Origin: Nocardioidaceae bacterium
GTDB lineage: Bacteria > Actinomycetota > Actinomycetes > Propionibacteriales > Nocardioidaceae
NCBI GenBank assembly: GCA_013696015.1
Contig: JACCZI010000052.1
Coordinates: 1 to 8,885 of the forward strand
Reading direction: 5' to 3'
DNA: 8,885 nt
Both the position numbers and the translations under genes were made by a program. Positions 1 to 6,140 of this stretch are shown here, one piece after another. The notes under the pieces were generated by a model, which searched no databases, had not been told where the DNA came from, and saw nothing but the letters and a program-made list of their open reading frames with translations. Each line of letters starts with the position of its first letter. The stretch's first letter is position 1.

Positions 1-941
1 GAGTACGGCTGACCCTCCGAAGGCTCGGTGGGCGGGACGACGTCGACGTACGGCTCGTCGTGTGCCACCGCCGGCGCCATGACCGGCGCTACGGGGCTCG
101 GCACCACCCATGACGTCGGGCGCGGCGGCATCTCGACGGCGCGGTCCAGCAACACTCGGACCGAGCCGCTGGTGAGCCGCACGTCCGGTGACTTCTCCAG
201 CATGCCCGCGAGTGCGTCGCGCAGCGGGCCGTGCACGCGCGGGGGCGGCGCCTCGTCGGTGAGCACGGCGGTGATGGTCCCCATCGTGGTGTCGGCCCGG
301 AAGGGTGGATGGGCCTCCAACGCGGCGTACAACGTGGTCCCCAGCGACCAGATGTCAGCGGGCGGACCGATCCGCTCACCACGCAGGCGCTCCGGTGACA
401 TGTACGTGGGTGAACCGACCAGCAGACCAGTCGCCGTAAGCGTGGCATCGGTGTCGCTAGTGGCGATGCCGAAGTCGGTGAGCACGACGCGGTCATCTCC
501 GAGCAGCACGTTGCTCGGTTTGACGTCACGGTGGACCACGCCGCCTGCATGCGCCGCGTCGAGCGCGTCGAGCAACGCGAGCCCGATCCGAACCACCCGT
601 GACGGTTCCAGCGGGCCGTGCTCGTCGATGACATCGGCGAGGCTGGGCGCAGGCACCAGCTCCATGACGATGCACGGGTGGCCGTCGGCCAGCACGACGT
701 CGTACACGGTGACGATGTTGGGATGGCTCAACCGGGCGGTCAGCCGCGCCTCGCGCATCGTGCGCTCGCGCAGGAGGTCGCGCTCATCGTCGCCGAGCCC
801 GGCCGGGAAGCGGATCTCCTTGACCGCGACCGCACGGCCCAGCATCTCGTCCCGGGCCAGCCAGACCTGGCCCATGCCGCCGCGCCCGAGCAGACGCTCC
901 AGCCGGTATCGCCCGGCAAGCTCCCGCGAATCGTCCGCCAT
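1..941 (-). CDS. Ser/Thr protein kinase, PknB type (partial, C-terminus beyond left edge)
   Basis: The frame is open from an ATG at 941 to the window edge, giving 313 codons. All Hanks-type kinase landmarks are present in order: glycine-rich loop G19-x-G-G-M-G24-x-V26, ATP-anchoring K41, helix-C E64, catalytic loop HRDVKPSN at 137-144, DFG at 156-158, and an activation segment ending GSPTYMSPE at 176-184. The activation loop carries Thr164, 167, 169 and 171, plausible autophosphorylation sites. The catalytic domain ends near residue 275 and is followed by a Pro/Val-rich linker. In this family such a linker usually leads to a transmembrane helix and an extracellular sensor, but neither lies in the window. 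The enzyme should transfer phosphate from ATP to Ser/Thr of target proteins; its target is unknown. AGGTG lies 4 nt before the start. It is divergent from the topoisomerase gene. Kinase call is firm; subfamily is not. Confidence 0.95.
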   Translation of the reverse strand, partial: MADDSRELAGRYRLERLLGRGGMGQVWLARDEMLGRAVAVKEIRFPAGLGDDERDLLRERTMREARLTARLSHPNIVTVYDVVLADGHPCIVMELVPAPSLADVIDEHGPLEPSRVVRIGLALLDALDAAHAGGVVHRDVKPSNVLLGDDRVVLTDFGIATSDTDATLTATGLLVGSPTYMSPERLRGERIGPPADIWSLGTTLYAALEAHPPFRADTTMGTITAVLTDEAPPPRVHGPLRDALAGMLEKSPDVRLTSGSVRVLLDRAVEMPPRPTSWVVPSPVAPVMAPAVAHDEPYVDVVPPTEPSEGQPY

Positions 942-1120
942 GGTCACCTGTTGTACCCACCAGCGCCTCGCCGACACCCTGTGTAGTACGCGCCGGTGAC
1001 CTGCACACGGCCGGGCGATGAGTTTCGGTCGTGCTGGAGGTTCCTTCTGGGGTGCATGTTCGAAGCAAGGAGAACGGCCCAAAACGTGCGCCCGGTGAGA
1101 CCGCGGTTGACACTGGATGC

Positions 1121-2176
1121 GTGGTACGCCTGCGGACGGTCTCCCCCCAGACCGCCGGCTATGGCAGGCGCCGCGCCGGGCGTGGCTGGGTGTACCTCGA
1201 TGAACGTGGCGCCAAGCTCGAACTGGCCGACCGGGACCGGTGCCAACGGCTGGTGATCCCGCCGGCATGGCAGGAGGTGTGGATCTGCCCCGCCCCAAAC
1301 GGTCACATCCAAGCCATCGGGACGGATGCCGCCGGGCGACGCCAGTATCTCTACCACCCCGAGTGGCGGCGGCTGCGCGACGCCGACAAGTTCGACCGGA
1401 TCCTCACGGTGGCTCGTCGGCTCCCGGGTGCTCGCGAGCAGGTCATGCACGACCTGTGCCTCCCCGGGATGCCACAGGAGCGGGCGCTGGCGACGGCGTT
1501 CCGGCTGCTCGACCTCGGGTTCTTCCGGGTGGGCGGCGAGACGTACGCGGAGGAGCACGGCAGCTATGGGTTGGCGACGCTGCGCAAGGATCACGTGGTC
1601 GTGGAGCGTGGCCGGTTGCGCTTCCGTTTCATGGCCAAGTCCGGCAAGGAGCAGGACGTCACCCTCGACGACCAGCCGCTGCACGACGCGATTGCGATGA
1701 TGCGTCGCAGACGCACCGGTGGAGCCGAGCTGCTGGCCTATCAGGTCGACGGACAGTGGCGCGACATCAGCTCTGTCGACGTCAACGGCTACCTCAAGCA
1801 GGTCATCGGAGCTGAAGTCTCGGCGAAGGACTTCCGGACCTGGCACGCGACCGTGCTGGCGGCGGTGGCGCTGGCGGTCTCGACGAATACCGCCGCCACG
1901 CCGACGGCACGCAAACGAGCGGTGGCTCGGGCCATGAGCGAGGTCGCGAACTACCTCGGCAACACCCCCTCGGTTGCGCGGGCGTCGTACGTCGACCCAC
2001 GGGTGATCGACCTGTTCGAGGACGGAATCACGATCGAGGGTGCGCTGCGGCGGCTTGGCGAGGACACCGACCATGGCAGCCCGGCCACGCACGGAGCAGC
2101 CGAACGAGCGGTGCTCGCGATGCTGACCAAGGCGCCGGAGTCCAACGCCAGGGCTGCCCGACGCCCCGTCCGCTGA
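1121..2176 (+). CDS. DNA topoisomerase IB (eukaryotic/poxvirus-like)
   Basis: This enzyme relaxes supercoiled DNA by nicking one strand through a 3'-phosphotyrosine link and resealing it without ATP. Numbered from the GTG at 1121 (351 residues), every active-site position is present: R136 in FRVGGETY, K173 in MAKSGK, R239 in KDFRTWH, N281 in LGNTP, and nucleophile Y290 in ARASY (codon 1988-1990). This matches, from memory, the spacing in the Deinococcus radiodurans enzyme, where Asn replaces the poxvirus His. Residues 3-27 (RLRT...GRGWVYLD) form the typical N-terminal strand of bacterial TopIB. The start is uncertain: GTG 1031 would add 30 residues that I do not recognise as conserved, and 351 aa is close to the size of known homologues. 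No good ribosome site precedes 1121; AAGGAG at 1067-1072 is not suitably placed for any in-frame start. The gene is probably monocistronic, with a hairpin over its stop codon. Confidence 0.94.
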   Translation: MVRLRTVSPQTAGYGRRRAGRGWVYLDERGAKLELADRDRCQRLVIPPAWQEVWICPAPNGHIQAIGTDAAGRRQYLYHPEWRRLRDADKFDRILTVARRLPGAREQVMHDLCLPGMPQERALATAFRLLDLGFFRVGGETYAEEHGSYGLATLRKDHVVVERGRLRFRFMAKSGKEQDVTLDDQPLHDAIAMMRRRRTGGAELLAYQVDGQWRDISSVDVNGYLKQVIGAEVSAKDFRTWHATVLAAVALAVSTNTAATPTARKRAVARAMSEVANYLGNTPSVARASYVDPRVIDLFEDGITIEGALRRLGEDTDHGSPATHGAAERAVLAMLTKAPESNARAARRPVR

Positions 2177-2199
2177 AGGAAGGGAGCGGACGAGGCGTC
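2160..2199 (+). terminator. Long hairpin overlapping the topoisomerase stop codon
   Basis: The arms GACGCCCCGTCCGCT (2160-2174) and AGCGGACGAGGCGTC (2185-2199) pair over 15 positions with one C-A mismatch, around a 10-nt loop. The left arm forms the last codons of the topoisomerase and the loop starts with the last two bases of its TGA stop. No T-run follows, so this would be a U-tract-less terminator of the type often proposed in actinobacteria, or an mRNA 3'-end stabiliser. The stem is seen directly; the terminator role is inferred. Confidence 0.6.
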
Positions 2200-2284
2200 T
2201 GCAGGGTGCGTGCCGGCTGCGGCCCCTGTCGACCACACTCTAGGGCGCATCGGCTCCCCTCGGAACCGGTCGCGGTAGGCCATC

Positions 2285-3505
2285 ATGCGCGGCATGGGTT
2301 ATCCGCGCGACGTCGTGGTGGTCGGCGCCGGCATGGCCGGGCTCAGCGCCGCCACCGAGCTGACCCGCCGCGGCCTCGACGTCGTCGTGCTGGAGGCGAG
2401 CGACGCCGTCGGCGGTCGGATCCGCACCGACCGAGTCGACGGCATGCTGCTCGATCGGGGCTTCCAGTTGCTGAACCCGGCCTACCCCGCCCTGCGGGGG
2501 CTCGTCGACATGGCCGCGTTGGACCTGCAGACGTTCGGCGCCGCTGTCGTCGTCGCCCGCGGCGGGAGGCGGCGTGTCGTCGCCGATCCCCGCCGGTCAC
2601 CGCTGCTGGCGCCGCGCGGGCTGGTGCGAAAGACGGGATCGTTGCGCGAGAAGGCCGCGTTCACGGCGTACGCGCTCGCTGCCGGGCTCGAGCCGGTCAG
2701 CCGGCTGCGGTCCCGACCGGACATCCCGTACGGGCTGGCGTTGGACCGCGCCGGCGTCAGCGGTGAGCTGCGGCGCTCGGTTCTCGAGCCCTTCCTGGCC
2801 GGTGTGCTGGGTGAGGACCGCCAGGAGACGTCGCGACGCTACGTCGACCTCGTGCTGCGCACCTTTGTCCGCGGCACGCCGGGGGTTCCGAGGGCCGGCA
2901 TGCAGGCGCTGCCCGAGCAGGTGGCGGCAGGCCTGCCGGCTGGTTGCATCCAGCTCGGTGCGCCCGTCACCGCCCTCGGGAGCATCTCCGCGCGGGCGGT
3001 CGTCGTCGCGACCGGCGCTTCCTCCGCGGCCGCGCTGACCGGGTTGCCCGCGCCCCGGATGCGCGGCCTGACGACCTACTATCACCGGGTCCCCGCGTCT
3101 CCGGCCGAGCGGCCGTTGCTACATCTTGACGGTGACCGAGCCGGCCCGGTCGTCAACACCGCGGTGATCTCGGACGCAGCGCCGGCGTACTGCTCCGAGG
3201 GCGCACTGGTGTCCTCGACGGTGCTCGGTGCCCACGATGAGAGCCTGGAACCGGTGGTACGCCGGCAGCTAGGGGCGATCTACGGCGGCAACACGGACGG
3301 GTGGGAGCTGGTGGCGACGTACGCCATCCCCGAGGCGCTGCCGGCGATGCTGCCGCCACTCGAGCAGCGACAACCGGTCATGGTCCGCGACGGTGTCTTC
3401 GTCGCCGGAGACCACCGTGATACCGCGTCGATCCAAGGTGCGATCGTCTCCGGGCGACGGGCCGCGGCGGCGGTGGCTGGTCAGCTGCGAGGCGCGAGGC
3501 CGTAG
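2285..3505 (+). CDS. FAD-dependent amine oxidase/desaturase-like oxidoreductase
   Basis: A 406-residue flavoprotein of the amine-oxidase/phytoene-desaturase/protoporphyrinogen-oxidase superfamily. The N-terminus has the dinucleotide-binding Rossmann fold: VVVVGAGMAGLSAA with GxGxxG at 14-19, acidic E37 at the end of strand 2 (VVVLEAS) for the adenosine ribose, and the GGR motif at 43-45 that follows in this superfamily. A second FAD contact is visible at the C-terminus as VFVAGDHRDTASIQGAIVSGRRAA (372-395), with the AGD typical of the FAD pyrophosphate site. The middle part, which defines substrate, has no motif I can name, so the substrate (amine, carotenoid-like polyene or porphyrinogen) is open. 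There is no signal peptide or membrane helix. The ATG at 2285 is preceded by GGTAGG (about 2275-2280); ATG 2294 is an alternative. Its 3' end overlaps the convergent PPOX gene by 25 bp. Confidence 0.88.
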   Translation: MRGMGYPRDVVVVGAGMAGLSAATELTRRGLDVVVLEASDAVGGRIRTDRVDGMLLDRGFQLLNPAYPALRGLVDMAALDLQTFGAAVVVARGGRRRVVADPRRSPLLAPRGLVRKTGSLREKAAFTAYALAAGLEPVSRLRSRPDIPYGLALDRAGVSGELRRSVLEPFLAGVLGEDRQETSRRYVDLVLRTFVRGTPGVPRAGMQALPEQVAAGLPAGCIQLGAPVTALGSISARAVVVATGASSAAALTGLPAPRMRGLTTYYHRVPASPAERPLLHLDGDRAGPVVNTAVISDAAPAYCSEGALVSSTVLGAHDESLEPVVRRQLGAIYGGNTDGWELVATYAIPEALPAMLPPLEQRQPVMVRDGVFVAGDHRDTASIQGAIVSGRRAAAAVAGQLRGARP

Positions 3506-3918
3506 ACACGCTCGACGTGGAGTCGCAGCACCAGCCGTTTGTCGCGGATCATCGCCGCCCGGTAGTCGTCCCAGTCGGAGTGGTCGCCCTGCACCGCCTT
3601 GAACAGCTCGACCAGCTCCTCGACGGTCGCGTCGTCGGGCTCCGCGGCGACCGCCGTGAGCTCGGCGCGGGCGTCTGCTACGGCGTACGCCCAGCCATCC
3701 GAGGTGGTGACGTGGAAGGCTGCCCGGGGGTCACGGCGCAGGTTGGCCGTCTTTGCCCGGTCGTCGGTGATCGACACCCGGATGACCTTCTGCGCGTCGT
3801 CGTACGCATAGTTCACGTTGGACAGCTGCGGCCGACCGTCCCGACGAATCGTCGCGAGGACACCTCGCTCGTGTTCGCCTAACAACCGCAGCAGGCCTTG
3901 ATCCATCGAGTCGCTCAT
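3481..3918 (-). CDS. PPOX-class F420-dependent oxidoreductase (Rv1155-like)
   Basis: A 145-residue single-domain split-barrel protein of the pyridoxamine-phosphate-oxidase-like superfamily. The sequence follows the Mycobacterium tuberculosis Rv1155 pattern that I recall: GVLATIRRDGRPQLSNVNY (19-37), VSITDDRAKTANLRRDPRA (48-66), then DGWAYAVADARAEL, and the C-terminal HSDWDDYRAAMIRDKR and VYGLAPR. In that family the RAKTxNLRRDPR segment helps bind the deazaflavin cofactor F420, and the enzymes reduce or bind small substrates in the cytoplasm, normally as dimers. The exact substrate cannot be read from sequence. The start is the ATG at 3918; M5 is an alternative. No Shine-Dalgarno precedes it, but a -10-like GATTAT lies 6 nt upstream, which fits a leaderless transcript. 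It is divergent from the ChaB gene and convergent with, and overlapping, the FAD oxidoreductase. The family call is firm; F420 rather than FMN use is inferred from subgroup resemblance. Confidence 0.9.
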   Translation of the reverse strand: MSDSMDQGLLRLLGEHERGVLATIRRDGRPQLSNVNYAYDDAQKVIRVSITDDRAKTANLRRDPRAAFHVTTSDGWAYAVADARAELTAVAAEPDDATVEELVELFKAVQGDHSDWDDYRAAMIRDKRLVLRLHVERVYGLAPRS

Positions 3919-3924
3919 GGCCCC

Positions 3925-3954
3925 ATAATCGGCGGTGCATGATGGCCGCGTCGA
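3925..3954 (-). promoter_or_regulatory. Candidate leaderless promoter for the PPOX gene
   Basis: On the minus strand TCGACG (3954-3949; 4/6 to TTGACA) is followed, 18 nt later, by GATTAT (3930-3925; 4/6 to TATAAT). The PPOX ATG begins 6 nt after the -10 element, so transcription could start at or beside the A of the start codon. The absence of a ribosome site supports this. Both elements are weak matches, so this is a suggestion only. Confidence 0.3.
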
Positions 3955-3964
3955 GCACTTGCCT

Positions 3965-3970
3965 AGGAGG
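3965..3970 (+). promoter_or_regulatory. Shine-Dalgarno site that fixes the ChaB-protein start
   Basis: AGGAGG is a full-consensus ribosome-binding site, with 5 nt (TGGAC) before the GTG at 3976. An upstream in-frame GTG at 3970 overlaps the last G of this site and so cannot be the start it serves. It is the strongest ribosome site in the window. Confidence 0.8.
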
Positions 3971-3975
3971 TGGAC

Positions 3976-4380
3976 GTGCCTGGTCGCGACGAGATGCCGT
4001 CAACACTGCAGCGATCGCCGCAGCGGGCCCAGGAGATCTGGGTGGCGACGCACGACTCCGCGGTCGAGTCGTACGGTGAGGGCGAGCGGGCTCACCGTAC
4101 GGCCTTCGCCGCGCTGAAGCACGAGTTCGAGAAGGTCGGCGACCACTGGGAAGCCAAGGCGGAACGTGGACCGTCCGACCCCCAAGCCGAGCGGACCGTC
4201 GGAGACCGCAGTCGCCCCGGCGAGACGGCGGGTGGTGTCGACGCGAACGCTTCTCGCCAGCACCTTTACGAGCTGGCGCAGCGGCTGGGTGTACGCAGGC
4301 GCTCCCGGATGACCAAGGCCGAGCTGGTCGATGCGCTGCAGCGCGCCAACGAGCGGGAAACCCGCAAGGCGCGCGAATGA
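3976..4380 (+). CDS. ChaB-domain protein with C-terminal Rho-N/SAP-like motif
   Basis: A 134-residue soluble protein starting at GTG 3976, set by the AGGAGG just upstream. Residues 7-59 match the ChaB family: MPSTLQRSPQRAQEIW, HDSAVESYGEGERAHRTAFAALKHEFEKVGDHW. ChaB was first named as a regulator of the E. coli ChaA cation antiporter, but its molecular action is poorly known and no chaA lies here. A charged, probably disordered linker (60-90) leads to residues 94-125, HLYELAQRLGVRRRSRMTKAELVDAL, the helix-turn-helix pattern of the Rho N-terminal domain (SAP-like fold), which binds RNA or DNA in other proteins. This ChaB plus Rho-N arrangement is, from memory, common in actinobacteria and gives the protein a likely nucleic-acid-binding end. 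It is divergent from the PPOX gene (57 bp between starts) and 56 bp upstream of the small membrane-protein gene. Biological role unknown. Confidence 0.88.
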   Translation: MPGRDEMPSTLQRSPQRAQEIWVATHDSAVESYGEGERAHRTAFAALKHEFEKVGDHWEAKAERGPSDPQAERTVGDRSRPGETAGGVDANASRQHLYELAQRLGVRRRSRMTKAELVDALQRANERETRKARE

Positions 4381-4436
4381 GCGACTGCCCGGCCGACCGG
4401 TGCATGGTGGCCGCTCCCGCAGGGCACTAGAAGCAC

Positions 4437-4661
4437 ATGGACAACTCGACGATCTTATGGATCGTGATCGGCGTCGCGGTGCTGTTGGTGATCATCGCGA
4501 TCATCTATGCCGTCACGCGAAACAATTCCGATGACACGCGCCACCGCCCGCCGCAACGGCGCGGCGGGGTGGGTCGTGATGTCGATGCTCCGCGCCCGGC
4601 GGGCGACCGCGAGGTGGACCCGAACAAGCGCCGCCGCCGCGGCCGCCCACCCCGCGAGTAA
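4437..4661 (+). CDS. Small one-helix membrane protein with basic, AT-hook-like tail
   Basis: A 74-residue protein that I do not recognise as a named family. Residues 5-26 (TILWIVIGVAVLLVIIAIIYAV) are an unbroken hydrophobic helix, preceded by only MDNS and followed by a polar tail rich in Arg, Pro and Asp. The charge pattern (no basic residue before the helix, many after) predicts N-terminus outside and tail in the cytoplasm. The tail ends NKRRRRGRPPRE; its basic-flanked RGRP core resembles an AT-hook, a minor-groove DNA-binding motif, though this may be chance in an Arg/Pro-rich tail. The CGC-CGC-CGC-CGC codon run at 4629-4640 encodes RRRR. The ribosome site is weak (AGAAGCAC before ATG 4437). 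The hydrophobic helix and stop-to-stop fit between neighbours make it a likely real gene. It may be cotranscribed with the ChaB-protein gene 56 bp upstream. Confidence 0.72.
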   Translation: MDNSTILWIVIGVAVLLVIIAIIYAVTRNNSDDTRHRPPQRRGGVGRDVDAPRPAGDREVDPNKRRRRGRPPRE

Positions 4662-4667
4662 CCCATC

Positions 4668-4707
4668 CGGCGATCCGCCGCACTCGTGTCGCCCTCCGCA
4701 TGTGCGG
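4668..4707. terminator. Two short hairpins in the convergent gap
   Basis: Between the stops of two convergent genes lie CGGCG-ATC-CGCCG (4668-4680) and CCGCA-TG-TGCGG (4696-4707; effectively a 4-bp stem with a 4-nt loop). Neither has a T-run. Their place in the 55-bp convergent gap suggests a bidirectional stop, but GC-rich DNA makes small stems by chance. Confidence 0.25.
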
Positions 4708-4716
4708 CACGGGATG

Positions 4717-5112
4717 TCAGTGACGCTCTTCGAGCCCTACTGCATCTCGCAGCCGCTGGACGGATTCTTCGAGATCGCGGTCCTCCTGGGCGCGCGAGTG
4801 CATGAGCGCCGCGAGCCCCTCGGCGATCACGTTGAGCTTCTCCTGGGCCGCCTCGTCAGCGCGTCGTCCAGCGTTTTCGAGCAGCACCAGCAACAGCAAA
4901 GAGATGACACTGGCCACGGTGTGGATTGCGACCTGCCATGCCTTCAGATCTGACCACAGTGGCACGCTGATGAACCACACGACCACAATGACCACGCACA
5001 CCATGAAGAAGGGCGCCCTGCTGACCCGGTGGTGCGCCACCTCCACGAACCGCTCGAAGTGCGACATGTGGCCGTCATGGGTACGGGTCTCGGCGGCTTC
5101 GCTACGTTCCAC
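4717..5112 (-). CDS. Low affinity iron permease family protein (two membrane helices)
   Basis: A 131-residue membrane protein matching the family named after the yeast Fet4-type low-affinity iron permease. Recognisable parts are HFERFVEVAHHRVSRAPFF (17-35), a first helix around 34-52 (FFMVCVVIVVVWFISVPLW), a second around 60-80 (VAIHTVASVISLLLLVLLEN), and the conserved cytoplasmic segment after it, NAGRRADEAAQEKLNVIAEGL, ending in a charged helical tail. Bacterial members are short two-helix proteins, unlike the many-helix yeast transporter, so iron transport is a family label rather than a shown function. The start is uncertain: GTG 5112 (used here) or ATG 5067 (MSHFERF), both without a good ribosome site. 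Its start is 26 bp after the ppgK stop on the same strand, so the two are probably cotranscribed. Confidence 0.82.
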   Translation of the reverse strand: MERSEAAETRTHDGHMSHFERFVEVAHHRVSRAPFFMVCVVIVVVWFISVPLWSDLKAWQVAIHTVASVISLLLLVLLENAGRRADEAAQEKLNVIAEGLAALMHSRAQEDRDLEESVQRLRDAVGLEERH

Positions 5113-5138
5113 CGTCGGAGACTACCGGCGGCGGGACA

Positions 5139-5897
5139 TCACTCGTGGGCGGCGAGCCAGGCCGCGCCGACGATTCCGGCGGCGTTACCCAGCTGTGCGG
5201 GAACGATCGGCGCGCGCAGGTGCAACAACGGCAAGAACTGCTTGGCATGCTTGGAAACCCCGCCTCCGACCACAATGAGATCGGGCCACAACAAATCCTC
5301 GACGTATGCGAAGTAGCGCTGCAACCGGCCAGACCACTCCTCCCAGGAGAGTTTCTCCTTCTCCCGCGCGTGCGACGATGCGCTGGTCTCGGCATACACG
5401 CCGTCGATCACGAGATGCCCGAGCTCGCTGTTGGAGAGCAGCTCGCCTCGGTTGAGCAACGCCGTGCCGATACCGGTGCCGAGAGTGGCCAACAGCACGA
5501 GACCGTCGACCCCCCGCGCCGCGCCATAGTGCAGCTCGCCTACCCCGGCGGCGTCGGCGTCATTCACGACGGTCACCGCCCGCCCCAGTTTCGTACTCAA
5601 CAGCTCCGCCGCGTCCGTGCCGATCCAGCTCTGATCGATGTTGGCCGCGGTCCGCGTGACTCCGCGACTCACGACCGCCGGCAATGTGACCCCAATGGGG
5701 GAGTCACCACCTGTTGCGTGCTTGAAGTGCTCTGCGATTCGGACGACGACGTCGGCTACCGCCAGGGGAGTTGACTCCGCGGGAGTGTCGATGCGCAGCC
5801 GCTCCTTGGCAAACACTCCATCGTCCAGGTCGACCGGCGCACCCTTTATGCCGCTCCCCCCGATGTCGATCCCGAGCGGATGGTGCGACTTGGCCAT
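5139..5897 (-). CDS. ppgK: Polyphosphate glucokinase (polyphosphate-glucose phosphotransferase)
   Basis: A 252-residue ROK-family sugar kinase that phosphorylates glucose to glucose 6-phosphate using polyphosphate, and in many actinobacterial forms also ATP (EC 2.7.1.63). Motifs: phosphate-1 loop DIGGSGIKG at 11-19; RTAANIDQSWIGT (82-94), a stretch shared with M. tuberculosis PpgK; phosphoryl-acceptor/catalytic region NDADAAG at 112-118; phosphate-2 loop LGTGIG at 139-144; SELGHL (157-162) for sugar binding; and WPDLIVVGGGVSKHAKQFLPLL near the end. The ROK zinc-cysteine motif is absent, as is usual in PpgK. The ATG at 5897 is chosen because GAGGGA sits 8 nt before it; the adjacent GTG at 5900 would add one residue. 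It is followed 26 bp later by the permease-family gene. The enzyme is cytoplasmic and links polyphosphate stores to glycolysis. Confidence 0.94.
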   Translation of the reverse strand: MAKSHHPLGIDIGGSGIKGAPVDLDDGVFAKERLRIDTPAESTPLAVADVVVRIAEHFKHATGGDSPIGVTLPAVVSRGVTRTAANIDQSWIGTDAAELLSTKLGRAVTVVNDADAAGVGELHYGAARGVDGLVLLATLGTGIGTALLNRGELLSNSELGHLVIDGVYAETSASSHAREKEKLSWEEWSGRLQRYFAYVEDLLWPDLIVVGGGVSKHAKQFLPLLHLRAPIVPAQLGNAAGIVGAAWLAAHE

Positions 5898-6140
5898 CAC
5901 TGCTGTCCCTCGGCTCCGGTAACGGCCGCACCCGCCGTACGTGACGTCTCCATCCCAGGCTCCCTTCGTTGCCGCCCAGAGTAGTTGTCACGCGCTCTGC
6001 TGCGGTTCCTGTTGGGCATCCTTGTTGCGACCACAGCGCCCTCGAGCGGACCTTGGCTTCCCCTGGAACCGTAGAGGCTCTGCTCATGCTCCCGGTGATC
6101 GCATTCCGATCGTGGAATCCCGGTGCACGCAGCTCCGCAA
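5898..6140. other. Intergenic region upstream of ppgK
   Basis: At 243 bp this is the longest gap in the window. It must hold the ppgK promoter if ppgK is not read from the TPR gene. I found no convincing -35/-10 pair. It contains a small inverted repeat, ATTCC-GATCGT-GGAAT (6103-6118), 23 bp past the TPR gene stop, which could be an operator or a weak end structure. Open frames across it lack coding character and look like shadows. Confidence 0.5.
5906..5911 (-). promoter_or_regulatory. Ribosome-binding site of ppgK
   Basis: GAGGGA on the minus strand lies 8 nt before the ATG at 5897 and 5 nt before the adjoining GTG at 5900. The spacing favours the ATG slightly but does not exclude the GTG. 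Confidence 0.6.

Noticed and set aside
28..999. 323-codon open frame on the plus strand over the kinase gene
   Set aside because: The Ser/Arg/Thr-rich translation has no recognisable fold, while the opposite strand encodes every kinase motif.
1107..1112. Perfect TTGACA -35-like hexamer before the topoisomerase start
   Set aside because: No -10 element lies 16-19 bp downstream, and a promoter there would start transcription inside the gene. Treated as chance.
944..2236. 430-codon open frame on the minus strand opposite the topoisomerase gene
   Set aside because: It lies wholly antisense to a gene with an intact active site, its translation is Arg/His/Pro-rich with no domain, and long antisense frames are common in GC-rich DNA.
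4625..4650. GC-only run of CCG/CGC triplets that could be a repeat locus
   Set aside because: It is the coding sequence for the RRRRGRPP tail and is too short and irregular for a functional repeat array.
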